From contig OZ004586.1 in assembly GCA_963924555.1 (NCBI GenBank), positions 2,934,501 to 2,998,500 on the forward strand: a stretch of DNA of 64,000 bases, given 5' to 3'. This DNA is from Crambe crambe. Lineage: Eukaryota; Porifera; Demospongiae; Poecilosclerida; Crambeidae. A program made the position numbers and the translations under genes. The number at the start of each line of letters is the position of its first letter. Position 1 is the stretch's first letter. The notes under the pieces were generated by a model that searched no databases, had not been told where the DNA came from, and was given only the letters and a program-made list of their open reading frames with translations. Below, piece after piece: positions 11,001-23,800 of this stretch.

Positions 11001-12712
11001 AAAAGCAAACAAAGTCTGTGACAGTATTATGTTTAGTTGTGTATTTCCATTAGTTACTAATAAAAACACATGATACATGCGCGCGTGCGTTATTTTGAAT
11101 CCATGTTTAACGTTTACGAAATGAATTTTACACGAAATATTTCATCCCGAATATTTTTCTACATGAAAATTTCCCGATTTACGGTATATCTATTGATGTG
11201 GCCACTTAGCTAAATATGTGATCATGACATCTGATAAACAATTTATAGGAGAGTAGTTGTCAGTACTGGCCAGTGGAGGGGGAAATGGCTCAATTTGGGG
11301 AGTTCAAAGTGGATCTTATCAATCAGGAGGAGTTAACTGGGTTCACCATCAGGACACTTGACATCTTACAATATAAGGTGGCTATTATTGTCTGGCATAC
11401 AAATAATGTCTATCCTGATGAAAATTTCAGATATGTACGTAGCTAGTAAGTATTTCTTCCATGTTTCAGTATTTGGATCTAACTTTAGAAAAAATATTCA
11501 GCAGGGGCGTAAGTGGTAGGGGGGCTGATGTATGTGTGCGGGAAAATTTTTAGCTGACCACGCCCACTTTCCTTAACCACACCCATTTTTGGATACCAGT
11601 GTACCGTTGTGGCATCAGTGCTTGTGATTGCATGAGGTCTTTGAAGATGGACTAGCATCATCACTTGCAAATATTTATAATGTATGCAATCTTACATAGA
11701 TAGTTACCTGCATCAATTTGAGAACTGAATTGGAGTGATGAATTCTCCTCTGTGCCATAGTAGAGCCAGGTGTTTACTAATACTTAATTAACCAATGTCA
11801 TCCTGTGATGTTAATACTTATCTAGGTGTTATTAACACTTAGTTGACATGCAGCATCTGTTTTGCATATACTAATGCCTATGTGCAGGTAGTATCCGCTA
11901 TGATCACCTTTTTTCAACTGAAATTAGCTATTTTTAGGTAGCAATTCATCTATTCATATTAGACCAAAAAGACCCACCAAGTGATTCAGTTCCACATCAC
12001 ATGCTGGAGACCAGATGGAGTGTGTTATAACCTCAAGAGTGTGGTGGATGTTGTGGAGGAGCTCTCCAAAATACAAAGGAAGACGGGAAACAAACCTGTA
12101 TTCATACACTGCAGGTATACTCACATAGCTAGCTATTGTATCACTTACCATGAATCCTTTCCTTGGCATTAATTGCATGTCAAATTGGTAAGGGATCATC
12201 AATGGTGTACAGTTATAGGATGCAGTTTATTCTTGTGACAACCATTGGGTTATCATTATTTTTATGATGACCATTGGGTATAATATAACCATTGAGTCAC
12301 AGTGATACGTAGCAATGGAGTTTCATTATCACAACAGACATTGGATAACTGATAAACTAATAGATGCTTGCCCAAAATATAAGTTAGCAATGAACATTCC
12401 TTCTGCACTGCTATTTTTTCTAGTGACACCGTGACCAGGAGTGGAATGTTCTGTGCCATAGCCACCATCATTGATCGATGCAAGACAGAGGGAGTGGTGG
12501 ATGTCTTCCAAGTGGTCAAGGCACTTCGTGTCCAAAAACCAGGGGCTGTGCCCACTCTGGTGAGTTCCTTTGTGTCATCTATGCATGCAGCTAGCTCTTC
12601 ATGGAAATATATACAATCATTCATTATGCAGGCAAATTACAAGACCTTATTTGATGCCACACTTGTATTCTTGGACTCATTTGATACTTATGCCAACTTT
12701 CAAAACATTTAG
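5026..12712 (+). CDS. Gene C, long receptor tyrosine phosphatase (5 FN3 - TM - cytoplasmic Ig - PTP D1 - PTP D2)
   Basis: Exons: 5026-5110, 5243-5503, 5557-5856, 5918-6196, 6272-6556, 6620-6913, 6962-7067, 7121-7206, 7276-7679, 7779-7866, 7931-8013, 8112-8148, 8215-8429, 8513-8676, 9533-9668, 9791-9940, 9996-10089, 10143-10207, 10426-10560, 11249-11377, 11963-12114, 12424-12559, 12632-12712. All phases close, giving about 1254 residues. Layout: signal peptide 1-28, FN3 domains about 29-501, helix about 510-533, Ig about 575-660, D1 about 701-990, D2 992-1254. D1 has [14 protein letters not shown] (Asp863) and [10 protein letters not shown] (Cys895), as expected of an active phosphatase. D2 keeps C-x5-R (Cys1182, Arg1188) but its loop reads CWRPDG. 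The protein should remove phosphate from tyrosines at the plasma membrane. Oddities: broken copies of the active-site exon in the intron before 9533, an altered acceptor at 7120, a weak GTCTAA donor after 9940, and a cytoplasmic half more diverged than those of D, E and G. Confidence 0.85.
9361..9525 (+). pseudogene. Three tandem broken copies of the PTP active-site exon start
   Basis: CATGCAGTG plus a decayed copy of the first 45-50 bases of the [10 protein letters not shown] exon occurs at 9361, 9418 and 9474, just before the real acceptor and exon at 9526-9533. Unit lengths are 57, 56 and 52 bases. Spliced in the normal phase, each copy reaches a TGA quickly: the first has TGA as its second full codon, and the other two lose the GGRT frame. 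They are dead duplicates of a catalytic exon edge. Confidence 0.75.
10727..11186. mobile_element. MITE-like element with TACCGTAAAT termini in a gene C intron
   Basis: The left end reads TACCGTAAATCTGG and the right end reads CCCGATTTACGGTA, an inverted repeat flanked by or ending in TA. The 460-base interior is unlike the neighbouring introns, with a GC-richer core near 10860-10990, and the element is absent from the matching intron of D, E and G. TA ends suggest a Tc1/mariner-type non-autonomous element (inference). Confidence 0.6.
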
Positions 12713-12839
12713 CTAATGCATTTAGCTGGGTAGTTGGTTACTCATGTAACTAGCTATACATGTTGTTCGTTTGTTTGTTGCAAAGTAATGAATTGTTATT
12801 AGAAGATACTAAGGACCCCATGTGAGGTCACAATGCTGT

Positions 12840-13131
12840 TATGTATTTATCAGAGACATTAGAGATGTTGAGGCCAGTGAGACTACTATAACCTCACCAC
12901 TTTGTGGGGATAATTATAATAATCCAAAATTCCCCTCTAATTGCACCAGATTGAATCTATGTAAGAGGCCCCAAAATCTTCCTGGGTGGCATGCTCCAAG
13001 ACTCCCTAGATGGCATGGCATACTGTCATTGCTGTGTGATCACAATGATAATATGGCCTCACCTCTTCAATTTTGCCAATATTATGGCAGAGTTTTATCT
13101 AACTTCTCACCACTAGTTAAGTTTAGAAATG
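12840..13131. repeat. Duplicated 3' flank after gene C
   Basis: Same block as after genes A, D, E and G: CCTCACCACTTTGTGGGGA, GAGGCCCCAAAATCTTCC, GGCATGCTCC and GATGGCATGGC. No coding potential is seen. Confidence 0.65.
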
Positions 13132-13335
13132 AGGTGTCATTGCTACACCAAAAATGGGTTCAAAACTGTGTGAAAATGACACCCCGCCATTTGACACAGT
13201 AAAAAGTGTGCCCACAGTACCAAAAGGTGCACCATGACACTCTATGGTGTCACAGTAACATAGCAAGTGTGCTACAGTGGCATGAAGATGTACGTGGTGT
13301 CATGCTGCAGCGACACCCCATTTTTTACAGTGTAG
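13132..13335. mobile_element. MITE-like insertion, copy 1 of the GGTGTCATTGCTACACC family
   Basis: Begins GAGGTGTCATTGCTACACCAA and ends CACCCCATTTTTTACAGTGTAG. The ends are partly complementary (CTACACTGTAAAAAATG versus CTACACCAAAAATG). A second copy lies at 34950-35157 in the matching place after gene E and is missing after gene A, so it moved or was duplicated after the A-type unit split. Confidence 0.55.
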
Positions 13336-13689
13336 AGGACCCGGAACGGGAGTTTGAAAGTATATATAGCTACTAAAATTTAATTTGTAGAACAAACTGA
13401 TTATAGTTAGCTAGAGCATAAATTCTCAACTCTCTATGCAGTCCAACTAAGCACCGAAGAACTATAAACCAAGAAAAAACACGCACAAATCAAGAAAGCA
13501 AGAAAAGATATGCACAAAACCAATAACCACTATCCAACAAAAGCACACACAGCAATGATACAAAGTACTAATTAATTATACAAAACTACTAACCCACAGT
13601 CCCCACAGAAATTATTCACTAGACCAATCTTCGTGAACAGTCGTCTACTCCTAAGTGTATGCTCCACATCTTTTTTCCCCTCCTCCTAG

Positions 13690-14535
13690 ATCCTCGAAAT
13701 AGGCCCCGCCATAATTACTATTCCAGCATAATTTAGAGAATAATAGACCTTTCTACATAATAGAATAATTCTAGAATAATTGGAAAATTTGGGGGAATAT
13801 ATAATTAGCTACACTGTAAAAACAAAAGTGTTTACTGCACACTATTTTGTCTCAGTTTTGTTTTTAGTGTGTGTATTGGGACAATTTAGTGTGCAGTGCA
13901 CACTTTCATTTTTACAGTGTATAAATTGGCTTGGCTTTTGATATTATTTTTGTTGTATCATCTTCACAGGTAATGTTTACATGTAGATGGTGTAGTAAGC
14001 AATTTACGTAGTGCTAGTATAGCTGAGCTTGCATGGCTTGGCCTGCTCGATAGTAGCAGAAGATATTCTAGTTCAAGAGCTGTTGTTTAATTGCCTTCTG
14101 GATAGATTGGAGAATCTGATTTAGCACGTAAAAGAAAGGTACAAACCAATCCATGTAAGGGAGTCAAGAGAAGTAAAGGTGCTGCTTCTTTTGAACCACA
14201 GAATGTTTCTCTCTCATCTAGAATTAAAGAATTCCCTGATCAACATCTTTCGATCAATAAGGGTGAACTGTTGTGATGCATGCAGAGAATTCCTGTCCCT
14301 AAAACGTGTTTTTTCCATAACAATTTTATGAATAAACAAGCATCCTCACTGCAAGACTATATAGAAACATCTGTCATGTTACAATAATAACACATGATTT
14401 TACTGTGTCACAAACACTTAGAATTCGATGGAATAATAGCCTTTCTTTCCAGAAAAATTGGAAGTTTGGGCGGAACAATTACCAGTTTTTTGAGAATAAA
14501 AGAATAGAATAAAAGGGAAGGCAGGGCCTATCCTC
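13690..14535 (+). mobile_element. Decayed DNA transposon carrying a zinc-finger-like transposase fragment
   Basis: Imperfect inverted ends (CGAAATAGGCCCCGCC at about 13694 and GGCAGGGCCTATCCTC at about 14521) enclose a broken reading frame near 14130-14330. It reads RIKEFPDQHLSINKGEL, then after a one-base shift C-D-A-C-R-E-F-L-S-L-K, a pattern typical of BED/hAT-related zinc fingers in animal transposons. A second small inverted-repeat element is nested at 13811-13922. No intact protein remains. Confidence 0.4.
13811..13922. mobile_element. Short MITE with ACACTGTAAAAA termini
   Basis: About 110 bases bounded by ACACTGTAAAAA and TTTTTACAGTGT, with inner GTGTTTACTGCACAC and GTGTGCAGTGCACAC also partly complementary. 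It looks like a foldback-type non-autonomous DNA element. Confidence 0.55.
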
Positions 14536-14786
14536 AAACCAAATAGGGAGCTCATAATCGTGTTCTTAGCAGTGCTGCTAACATCTTTAGAGCATTCTAT
14601 GTACTAAATAACTGATTCTGTACACAATGTTTGCATTGTACTAGCTATAAAAGTATTCTAGTGGATATCAGATAATTATGGTCTCACCAATGACGGATGA
14701 GATTACGAAGTGTTATAGGAAGAGATAGAAACATAGTCTCGCGGGCCTATTATGACAATGTTGACTTCACTGTACGCGCAGTTTGG

Positions 14787-14793
14787 GGTGTGG
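14787..14793 (+). promoter_or_regulatory. GGTGTGG box before gene D
   Basis: GGGGTGTGG lies 60 bases before the proposed gene D start at 14847. It is the only word shared with the promoter module of the other receptors. The CCCACA and GTAAACA parts are absent. Confidence 0.3.
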
Positions 14794-14846
14794 TTAGCGT
14801 TAATTTAAGGCTTAAAAAGTGCTATGCAATAGAATGTAATGCTCCA

Positions 14847-17800
14847 ATGAGAATGTCTCCATTTAAAATATTAATGATATTGTGCCTCTGCCCTTACAAA
14901 GGTATGATAATTATGAGATGAGGTAGTTATTTAACATGCTTAGCATTAATAGCTTAGTTAGTACGCAGCTGTTACTTGACTGGCAATTAGACAGACCCTG
15001 GGAGCAGTCATTGTTAGGAGTCCAACTGCTGTTTGAGTTAGCTAGTTACACTAGCTAGCTAGTAAGTTAGTTCTAACTGTTGCAATGCATGGCTAGTAAC
15101 CTGCAAGACATACATAGTTTAGCTACTGAGACTGTTATTAACTACTTTTCTTGTTTCTTATAAAAGGTACTTCACAGCTAATATTGACTGCTATGCCTGA
15201 CTTGACTAACTCGAGAATATGTCCTGGACTGGTTCGGTTCACTTGTGCCAGTGATCGAGCACCTCTAGGACTATCATGGGTAATAAATGGCAGTGTTCAA
15301 GAGTCATACATATACCTATCAAGTGATACCTTCCCGAAGTCATTGAACATTAACTTTCCGAGTCCACTCACTGGAGTAGAATTACAGATCATCAGTGCTC
15401 ACATTAATAGTGATAGGCAAACTGTTAATATACGTTCTACATTGACAGGCAATGCAACAGTTCTCAGAGGCTTGGCCATTGAATGTGTGGCCCTGACTAC
15501 ACGCAGTGGAAAATTAACTGTCAATGTCAGAGGTATGTGCAAAAATAGAGATCTATTTATTGGGCTAGAACTAGGGGCTAGGGACTAGGGCGAGGTGGAT
15601 AAAAGATAATCATGTATGGTTACAAAAATCATTGAATCCTGCTTGATAATAATAATATCAAATAGATCCACCTCCTCACCCTTCTATTTCTGATGAAAAC
15701 TGTTTCATTCGTGGAAGGTCAGAGGTCTACCTCCAATGGTCTTCATCTTTTACCTCTCAATATGTTGTGGAGAGTTATCGTGTACGAGTGAGTCCTGTTC
15801 CTTCCTCCTGTTCTGGTGAACAGGTATTGAGTCACAATGAGGATTACAGCTGCTCTGGATTGGATCTGGGGACACGCTACTCCTTCACTGTCAGTGCCAT
15901 CAACTGTGGGAACCAAGAAGGAACAAGAGACACCTTGACTATCCAACCACAAGGTGATTACGTATATAGCTAGATGTCTTTCTTCAATGCTGTTGATTTA
16001 TTTTGCAGTTCCACAATCTCCTGTGATCCAGGCAGTAAGACCTGTGTACCAAAACAGTATGCTGCAAACACTTTATATAGAGTGGAATCAACAGGTAAGT
16101 TTATACATAACTATGTTAAACTTCTCTACATAGATACTAGCTTAAAAATTCTGACATTTCGGCCAAGTGCTCAGCTTCCTATGTAACTACTCCATAGTAG
16201 CTAAAGTGAAACCTCCAAAATTAATAAAGAACACTCTAAAGGACAAACTCTAAAAGAGGATGCTTGTAATCATTTTAATCTCTGCTTACATATATAAGGG
16301 ACATCTCTCTGCTTGGTCTCGACTTATATCTTTTTACAGAAAATAATACTTTTTTTTCTAGCCCACGTTGATCTCAGCAAGCTGTTCGTTGGATATGTCT
16401 ATTAACACCACTGTTGTTTTGGAAGATAGTAGTGGAAGAAGGATAGAAGAGAGGATGATAAGATGCAGCAGGGTTAATTGCTCTACTTCCTTCACTCCCT
16501 CTTCTTCTAATCGTTCTGTGAGCTATCGTGTCCGCATCAGCAGCACTAATGTCTTTGGAGAATCTTCTTCTTCTGCAGTATCAGACATAATAAGCGAGTT
16601 CATTAATGCCACCATTCCTTTTAATTTCAGCTGTGCTTCATTTTTAAGTAAATTAATACGTTTTGTTATACAGGTGTTTCTGATCAATATATCATGCTTT
16701 CATGGACATTTGAGAACTGTGTGACCACAATTGTCTGCCTCCCTCTTCGAGTTATTGATGAAGAAGAGACTCGATGTGTGATGCAGTATGGTACAGATCC
16801 ATCCTTTCAGGTTTTGAGTTCCACTATTATTGTCCCCCTCAATATCTCCACCCCACTTCCACTCATGGAACCATTTACACCCTATTACTACGAACTCACC
16901 ACTACAAACTCCTCATCAACTGTAAGAGGGAATTTTACCACTGAAAAATGTAGGTTTGACATTATTTTAAACATTATTATATGGTTAGTGGTTTCACCAA
17001 ACAATATACACTATAATTATAATGATCAGTAGCCAGCTACATTATAATTGTGACAGGTATTCTTCTTCTTTTTTTTTTCTTTTTTTTTTCCAGCTCCCAT
17101 ACATAGCTAAGTCATAATCATTAGCTAGCTAGTAGCCTTGGGACTGTATAGAGATAGCTAGTCTAGGTAAAAAAAATTGTTTGAATGATGAATTCCTATC
17201 TGGATTACCACAAAAGTTATTGTTTTAGCACGCCCTTTTATGGTATAGAATAATCATGACTGTATAATCTTGTACCTACACTGCATCACATGCAGTTGCT
17301 GAATGGTTGACTCGGAGCAATATAGTCTTATTGGGAGTAGGAATGTTTATACTAACATTGGTTATTGCACTAAACATCATCACAATGTGCCTGCTAAGAA
17401 GAATATTCCCAAAAGGTACTTACGTACGTATTCCAAGTCAGTACTTTTTATCAAGGTTGATTAATGGATCAATATTCATTATTTTATGTATAACTGCAGT
17501 GACTCGGAGTATCTTTGGATTTTCAACTTTTTTACTGGTGGTGGCGGATGTTCTTATGTGTGTGTCTGTTGTGCTGTGGATAGTGCTGGGCATCGTGGCT
17601 GGACAACAAAAAAGTGCACACCATAGCTAAGTACCACCATAACACTGTTACTATCCTTGGGACTGAAATTATAGATGGAGATATCCGACCATTATAAATC
17701 ATGCAGGATAAGTTTAGGAAGCTGCTTCATGTTTAGTCCTAAGGATAGTAGCTAATCAAAGAGCTAATATGTAAGAAAGAGCAGGGACATTGCTAATAAC

Positions 17801-20800
17801 TTTCTTGGCCAATTAGCTAGTACAGTCTGAAGGAAAATTATTAGGATGGGAAATCAATGACTGTTTGTATAATTGCTACATACCATACAAATATCACTAA
17901 TCTGATTGGTTGTATTTACAAATTATTTTTTAGCAGTTTGTACTTGACAATAATCGTGTGGACTCATGATATTTCTTGTTATTCATAATAACTATATGCA
18001 CTTAATAATAACTAGCTGTCAACTTTTATTATTTTGGACTAATGACAGGATAATACTGTCACATATTTTGTATATAGCTATGTAGTGTGTGTGTGTGTGT
18101 GTGGGGGGGGGGGGGGGGAGGGGGGAGGAGGATGTTTGATAGGAAAGATATGAAGTTGCAGGTTTCTGAGTCAACTCCTTGAATTGTGGGCAGTGGCAGT
18201 GTTCAACTTAATGACTAGAGCTATGATCTTATCATAGTTTAGTGTATTTTGGGACTTTCTACATACATTCAGGACAGGTATATACTTCCCAGTGGCTACC
18301 CACATGGTGTACTTATAGCTCTACCTGTATGTACGTATGTTCATTTAATCTTAAGCTGATCCTTTCCCAAATAATTATGCATGCAAGTGTACTAATAATG
18401 CCACCAGTCTAAATAAGAAGATGATAACTTTAATTTTTCTATAATCCTCTAGATACCTGTGACCTCAAGTGGCAGTCGTCTAGAGATGGTCTAATTCTCT
18501 CAGCATTAATCTTTTCCACCATAAGTTTCGTAGTGTTGTTAATAAACACAACATTAGCAAAAAAGTTAGGTAGGTTTTAGAGATGACGGTTGAACACTTC
18601 GTGGGTGTGTGTCTCTAGAGTACCACAATGAGATATCCTAGCCTGAAGCCTGAAGGAAACTTGATAAGGAAATTTATAGGATACATAAGGGCATGGCATG
18701 TTTCCTTATTTCCTATTCAAAATAATTATGAAATGTGTTGTGGCCTTGTGTGCATGTAGTATTGCAGTAGTACGTAGGCCTAAACCAGATAATATTGTAA
18801 CTATACTGGAGTATACTTCAGGTAATGAAGAAGTTAAATTAATTGATAGCCATGAATTATTACCTACAGGACCAGAGATCGAAGATTTTCCTATGGACAG
18901 AGTTTTAGTGGAAGGTGAAGGTGTGTCCTTCAAAGTGGCAGTGAGGGGAGACCCAGAACCGACACTCACATGGTACCATGAAGGAAAGGAATTGACATCT
19001 GATTACTCCCTCGAGATTCAACCTTACGGCACTCTAGTGATAGCCTCAGCTGAGCTCAGACACAATGGAGTATATAAGTTATCGGCAAGGAACAACAGTG
19101 GTATAGCTGAAAGAGAGCTCAGCCTTACTGTCCAACAGGAAGGTGAAGAGATAAATGCTCCCTCAAAGGAGAGTATAGAGGTTGACTTCACAGCTGTACC
19201 AGTGGCTGATTTTGGGGGTTATGTGGCAAAGAATCATTCCCAGTCAGATGCAGGGTTCAGAAAACTGTACGAAGTAAGTTCAGAGTGATTATGTATAACA
19301 CTGTTGTCAGTCTATTCTGACACATGAAATTGCACATGCACACTCTAACATCTTCAAGCTCAGATTTCAGGATCAGTTTTGATGAATATACACTGTCAAT
19401 CTTAGAGTCTTGATAGTGGTGATGAGCATCCTAAAACTGTTGGACTCTGTGAAGAAAACAAGAAACTGAATCGATTTGCTAATATCACTGTGTGTAAGTG
19501 GTTAATTACTCTATACAATATTATTATTGTAATCATTTTCACAATGCCATATAATGTCTCATGTAGATGATCATAATCGTATACCACTCAATGCCCTACC
19601 AGAGTATGAAGATTGTCAGAGAGAATTCATCAATGCCTGCTATGTCGATGTACGTACGTATGTAAAGAAGGTCTTACAGTGGAACCTCCAAATAATGGAC
19701 ACACTTGGGACCCCATAGTAGAGAGGTTGTCCTCTTTTGGAGGTTATAGAGTGTATAATTATACAAAGGTTTACTTTTAGTTTATCATTAATTTTTTTGA
19801 GGAATTTGTCCTCTTTCAATGTGTCCTCCATCGGAGATTCCATTATAATCCATGCATAATATGTGATCCTAGCAATATGTATGTCAAATTAGTTTGAGTG
19901 ATTATTTTTGTTATTGATTTCATTGTAGGGGTATTCACAGCTGCGAAGATTCATAACAACTCAAGGTATGTACATATAGCTACTCAAAAAATGCATGATG
20001 ATAGTGGATTAAAGCAACATTTCTGGGAACCATGACAAACTACAGTAATAATTTAGTTCGATCCCACAAATAAACAACAGCCCCTTGCTCTGTGCATGAT
20101 TTGTACTCATGCTTGACCCAAAATATAGGTACATATGAAATTCAAAATTATTATGACCAAATTCAACAAGGAACGATTGGAATGTATAAAGATCACATAC
20201 TTATAATATTATTTGTTTGGGATTTACAGATTATCGTATTGGCTTATTCATTTCTCTTCACGCATGCACATTATTAAAGTGGCATTTTATGACCTCCTCT
20301 TTAAGATGACACAGAATAGTTACAAGATTCACTGGCTATACATAATTTCCATTGTGTTGATTGTATATGTAGGTCCTAAAGATTGCACTCTTGTTGATTT
20401 TTGGCGACTCGTTTGGCAGGAGAGACCTCTAACTATTGTCATGGTAACCAACATCAAGGAAAGAAACAAGGTCAAGTGCCAGCAGTACTGGCCAGACAGT
20501 GGAAGCAAGCACTTTGGCCACTTCAAGGTCACCCTGGTGGAATACCAGGTGTTTGCTGACTATGTCATCAGGACACTGCAAGTTATTGTGAGTGAGGCAT
20601 ATTATTTCAAATAACATGTTTCGATGATTCTCTTGACCTATGCAGTTAGAAGGCAGTTCTGCAAGTCGTCCTTGGAAACTGAAGCAGTTTCACTTCACAT
20701 CCTGGCCTGATCATGGAGTGCCTGAATATGCCACTTCAATGCTGCATTTTCATCGCAGGATCCTCTCACAGCACAGGAGTAGCAAAGGCCCAATGATAGT

Positions 20801-23800
20801 CCATTGCAGGTGAGGACATAATTATTATAATTGTTAGCTGCATATATAACTTGCTAGTAATTATCTCTGCTAATCACAACTGAAAAATGAAAAGTAATTA
20901 TTGCAATTGCTGATAAGTTACACGGTGCTTCATGCATGGATCCAACCACATATTGGCATGTATGTTTATGTGGTTTATACACACTGCAGCTTTTGTGTGT
21001 GATACAGTTTATAGTCTGTCTTAATTGTTTCTAGAAGCCCTACCTGGAGCCACCTAGCTATAGTCGTACAAGGCTCCATTAGTCATTAGTCTCCATGATA
21101 TTATCATAATCATTATTTAAAATAGCACACACTGTTTTCTATACTATAGCAAAGAGTTAAACATAACCACAGATGATACTCAGCATTGCCTTCAATGGTT
21201 AATGATTGACCAGTAATCACAATAAATATTCAAGCACACAATATTCATACACAATACCAGGTATACATGGCTGTGTTGGTAAAGCCTCCCATCCCAATTA
21301 AGGAATGCACATCATCATTAGCTAATATTTGATTAGTTTCTACAGTTATCTGTTTATACACATGCATGCAGTGCTGGTATTGGACGTACTGGTACTTTCA
21401 TTTGCATTGACAATGTCCTGGAGCAGATCAAGAAGGAAAACAAAGTGGACATTGCAGGGACCATCAATAAGTTGAGGCATCAGCGCATGAAGATGGTCCA
21501 GACTCCAGTAAGTAGTTACCTCCCCATGATGGAGCTCCCAGTAAATCAGAAATCAGTCATTATGCCACAAGGCTATGAGATGAAATAATCCTATTAGAAG
21601 GTTTAAGTGAACACAGGGTAACATTATTATCTCACAAGAGCCAGTATTCATACTTTCCTTGGTATCCACTTGTGCATGTCTATGCAAGTGACATGGTCAC
21701 ATGGGACATTTGGTGGCCGTGGTTAATGGGCATTCTTTCAGACCACACAATATGTATATCTCATGGATGCACCCAGTCATAATAGTTCTGACTCTACTGT
21801 AGCTACTGCTGGTAGCTTACAAGGGCCACAGAAATTCATGTTATAGTTATACAGAATATTCAATGTTATAATTATACAAAACAGCAGCTGCTCCTGCAGT
21901 TTTGTAAACCATAACATAAAACTCTCCCCCAAACCTTCCAACAACCATGCATAACCAGCAATAGACTATTATTGATCTGTGCATGTTCAATATTTCTTAT
22001 GATCACACCTACATAGGAGCAGTATATTTTCATCCATGATGCCATCTTGGAGTCAGTGATGTGTGGGGACACTGAGATAAGCAGTAGTAACCTCAGGGCT
22101 GCTTTGAACAAGTTAAACAAACGGAGTGGGAGAGATCGAACAACAAACATGGCCACACAATTCAAGGTAATGCTCTATACAATTACAGAGGAAACTCCAA
22201 ATAATGGACACTCTTGGGACCCAGCATTTCATCCATTGTAGCTATTCTGAGAGGTTGTCCTCTTTTGGAGGTTATTATAAAGTGTATAGCTACATACAAA
22301 GGCATTTTAAGTTGAAAGGTTTGTCCTCTTTCAGAGTGAAGGTTCCACTGTAATTACAAGATTCACGTACAAAAAATTCAATGATAAAGAATTTTAATTA
22401 TCACTATCAGGTATTGGATCTCGTATCTCCTAAACAGAGTGATGCCATATGCACTGCTGCACTTCAGCATCCTGACAAAAACCGCTCCATGGAATTCCTG
22501 CCATGTGAGTATAAAGAGCAGTACGTAGCTACACTGGAACTCCACTTCAATTGGAATTCTTAAAATTGGATCCAACTTAAACACAATCTCAAAGAGAAGG
22601 TCAAATCTTATTGCATCATTATTTGCAGCTGATAAGTACCGTGTGATTTTGAGTGGAGAGTATCCTGACTATATACATGCTGTTGCTGCTAATGTAAGCT
22701 CATAAGGGCAAGTAGAGTGAGCACTGTAAATTTCAGCTTAGACATGTATAATTATATTCATATAGGCTTATAAGCAAAAGGAGGCTTATATCATAGCAGA
22801 GGGTCCAATGTCCTCCACCATCAGAAATATGTGGAAAGTTATCTGTGATAGGAAGTGTGGAGCAGTCATCATGTTGTCTGACCTTATTGAGAATGGAATG
22901 GTGTGTTTATATATACAATCTTCAACAGGCTCAATACATACAGTGAATTGCAAGTTGGTTGTCCAAAAGATGCAAAATCTAAAGGAGCTGTGTAAACTTG
23001 AATAGATGTGTGGCTTTTCCTCAATAGGTCAAGTTTTTATTGCAGTCAATTTGTGCTTAATATTTGGACAACCAGCTTGCAATTCACAGTACAGTGAATT
23101 GCTAGTTGGTTGTCCAAAAGATGCAAAATCTAAAGAAGCTGTATAAACTTGAGGCTGTTCCTGAATAGATGTGTGGCTTTTCCTCAATAGGTGCAAGTTT
23201 CATTGCTGTCAATTCACTGTAACACAACAGGCTAAAATAATTCAACAGTCCCATGCAAGGTTAATCTCTATAAGTCCAATGATTAAGGAAAGTGAGACTT
23301 ACGGCACTGGCATAAGTATAAAGGATCAGGGGTTAGGGAACTGCTCCTTACCAAGATGGCTAGCTATAAGCAACACAATCCTTCGGCAACCAAGGTTGAT
23401 AGTGATGGCAATGGCTTGCAAGTGTATAGCTAGAACCTTTAATTTCCATTATGATTAATGGATACGTATGATGATATTACAGGGGTGTATCCACCACTCC
23501 GGTTGGTCCGGTTTTCACCGGACCACTTTTGATTATAATTTTATCCCATACCTGCAGAGTTAGCCAAGTGATTATGTGTATATGAAGCACAATGACCTTC
23601 AAGAATATATTAGCTTTATTGAAACTCCTGATAAGTGGGTGAAGGATAAAGTGGGTGAAGGATAAAATGGGCATGGTGATCCCATGCACAAGCACACCGG
23701 GCCACTCAAAATTCTGTTGATACACCCCTGTATTAATACAGGAGAGTAGTTGCCAGTACTGGCCAGTAGAGGGACAAGTGGCTCAGTTTGGGGAATTCAC

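Noticed and set aside
10625-11008. 127-codon minus-strand frame
   Set aside because: It lies mostly within the MITE at 10727-11186 and reads as low-complexity residues. The GC-richer part could be a captured exon, but nothing supports a gene.
11503-11680. GGGGCGTAAGTGG-type sequence as a further MITE
   Set aside because: It resembles the left end at 52632, but I could not find a matching right end or target duplication.
22953-23215. Possible CRISPR-like array
   Set aside because: Repeats occur in both orientations with uneven spacing inside a eukaryotic intron, so this is an inverted-repeat cluster.
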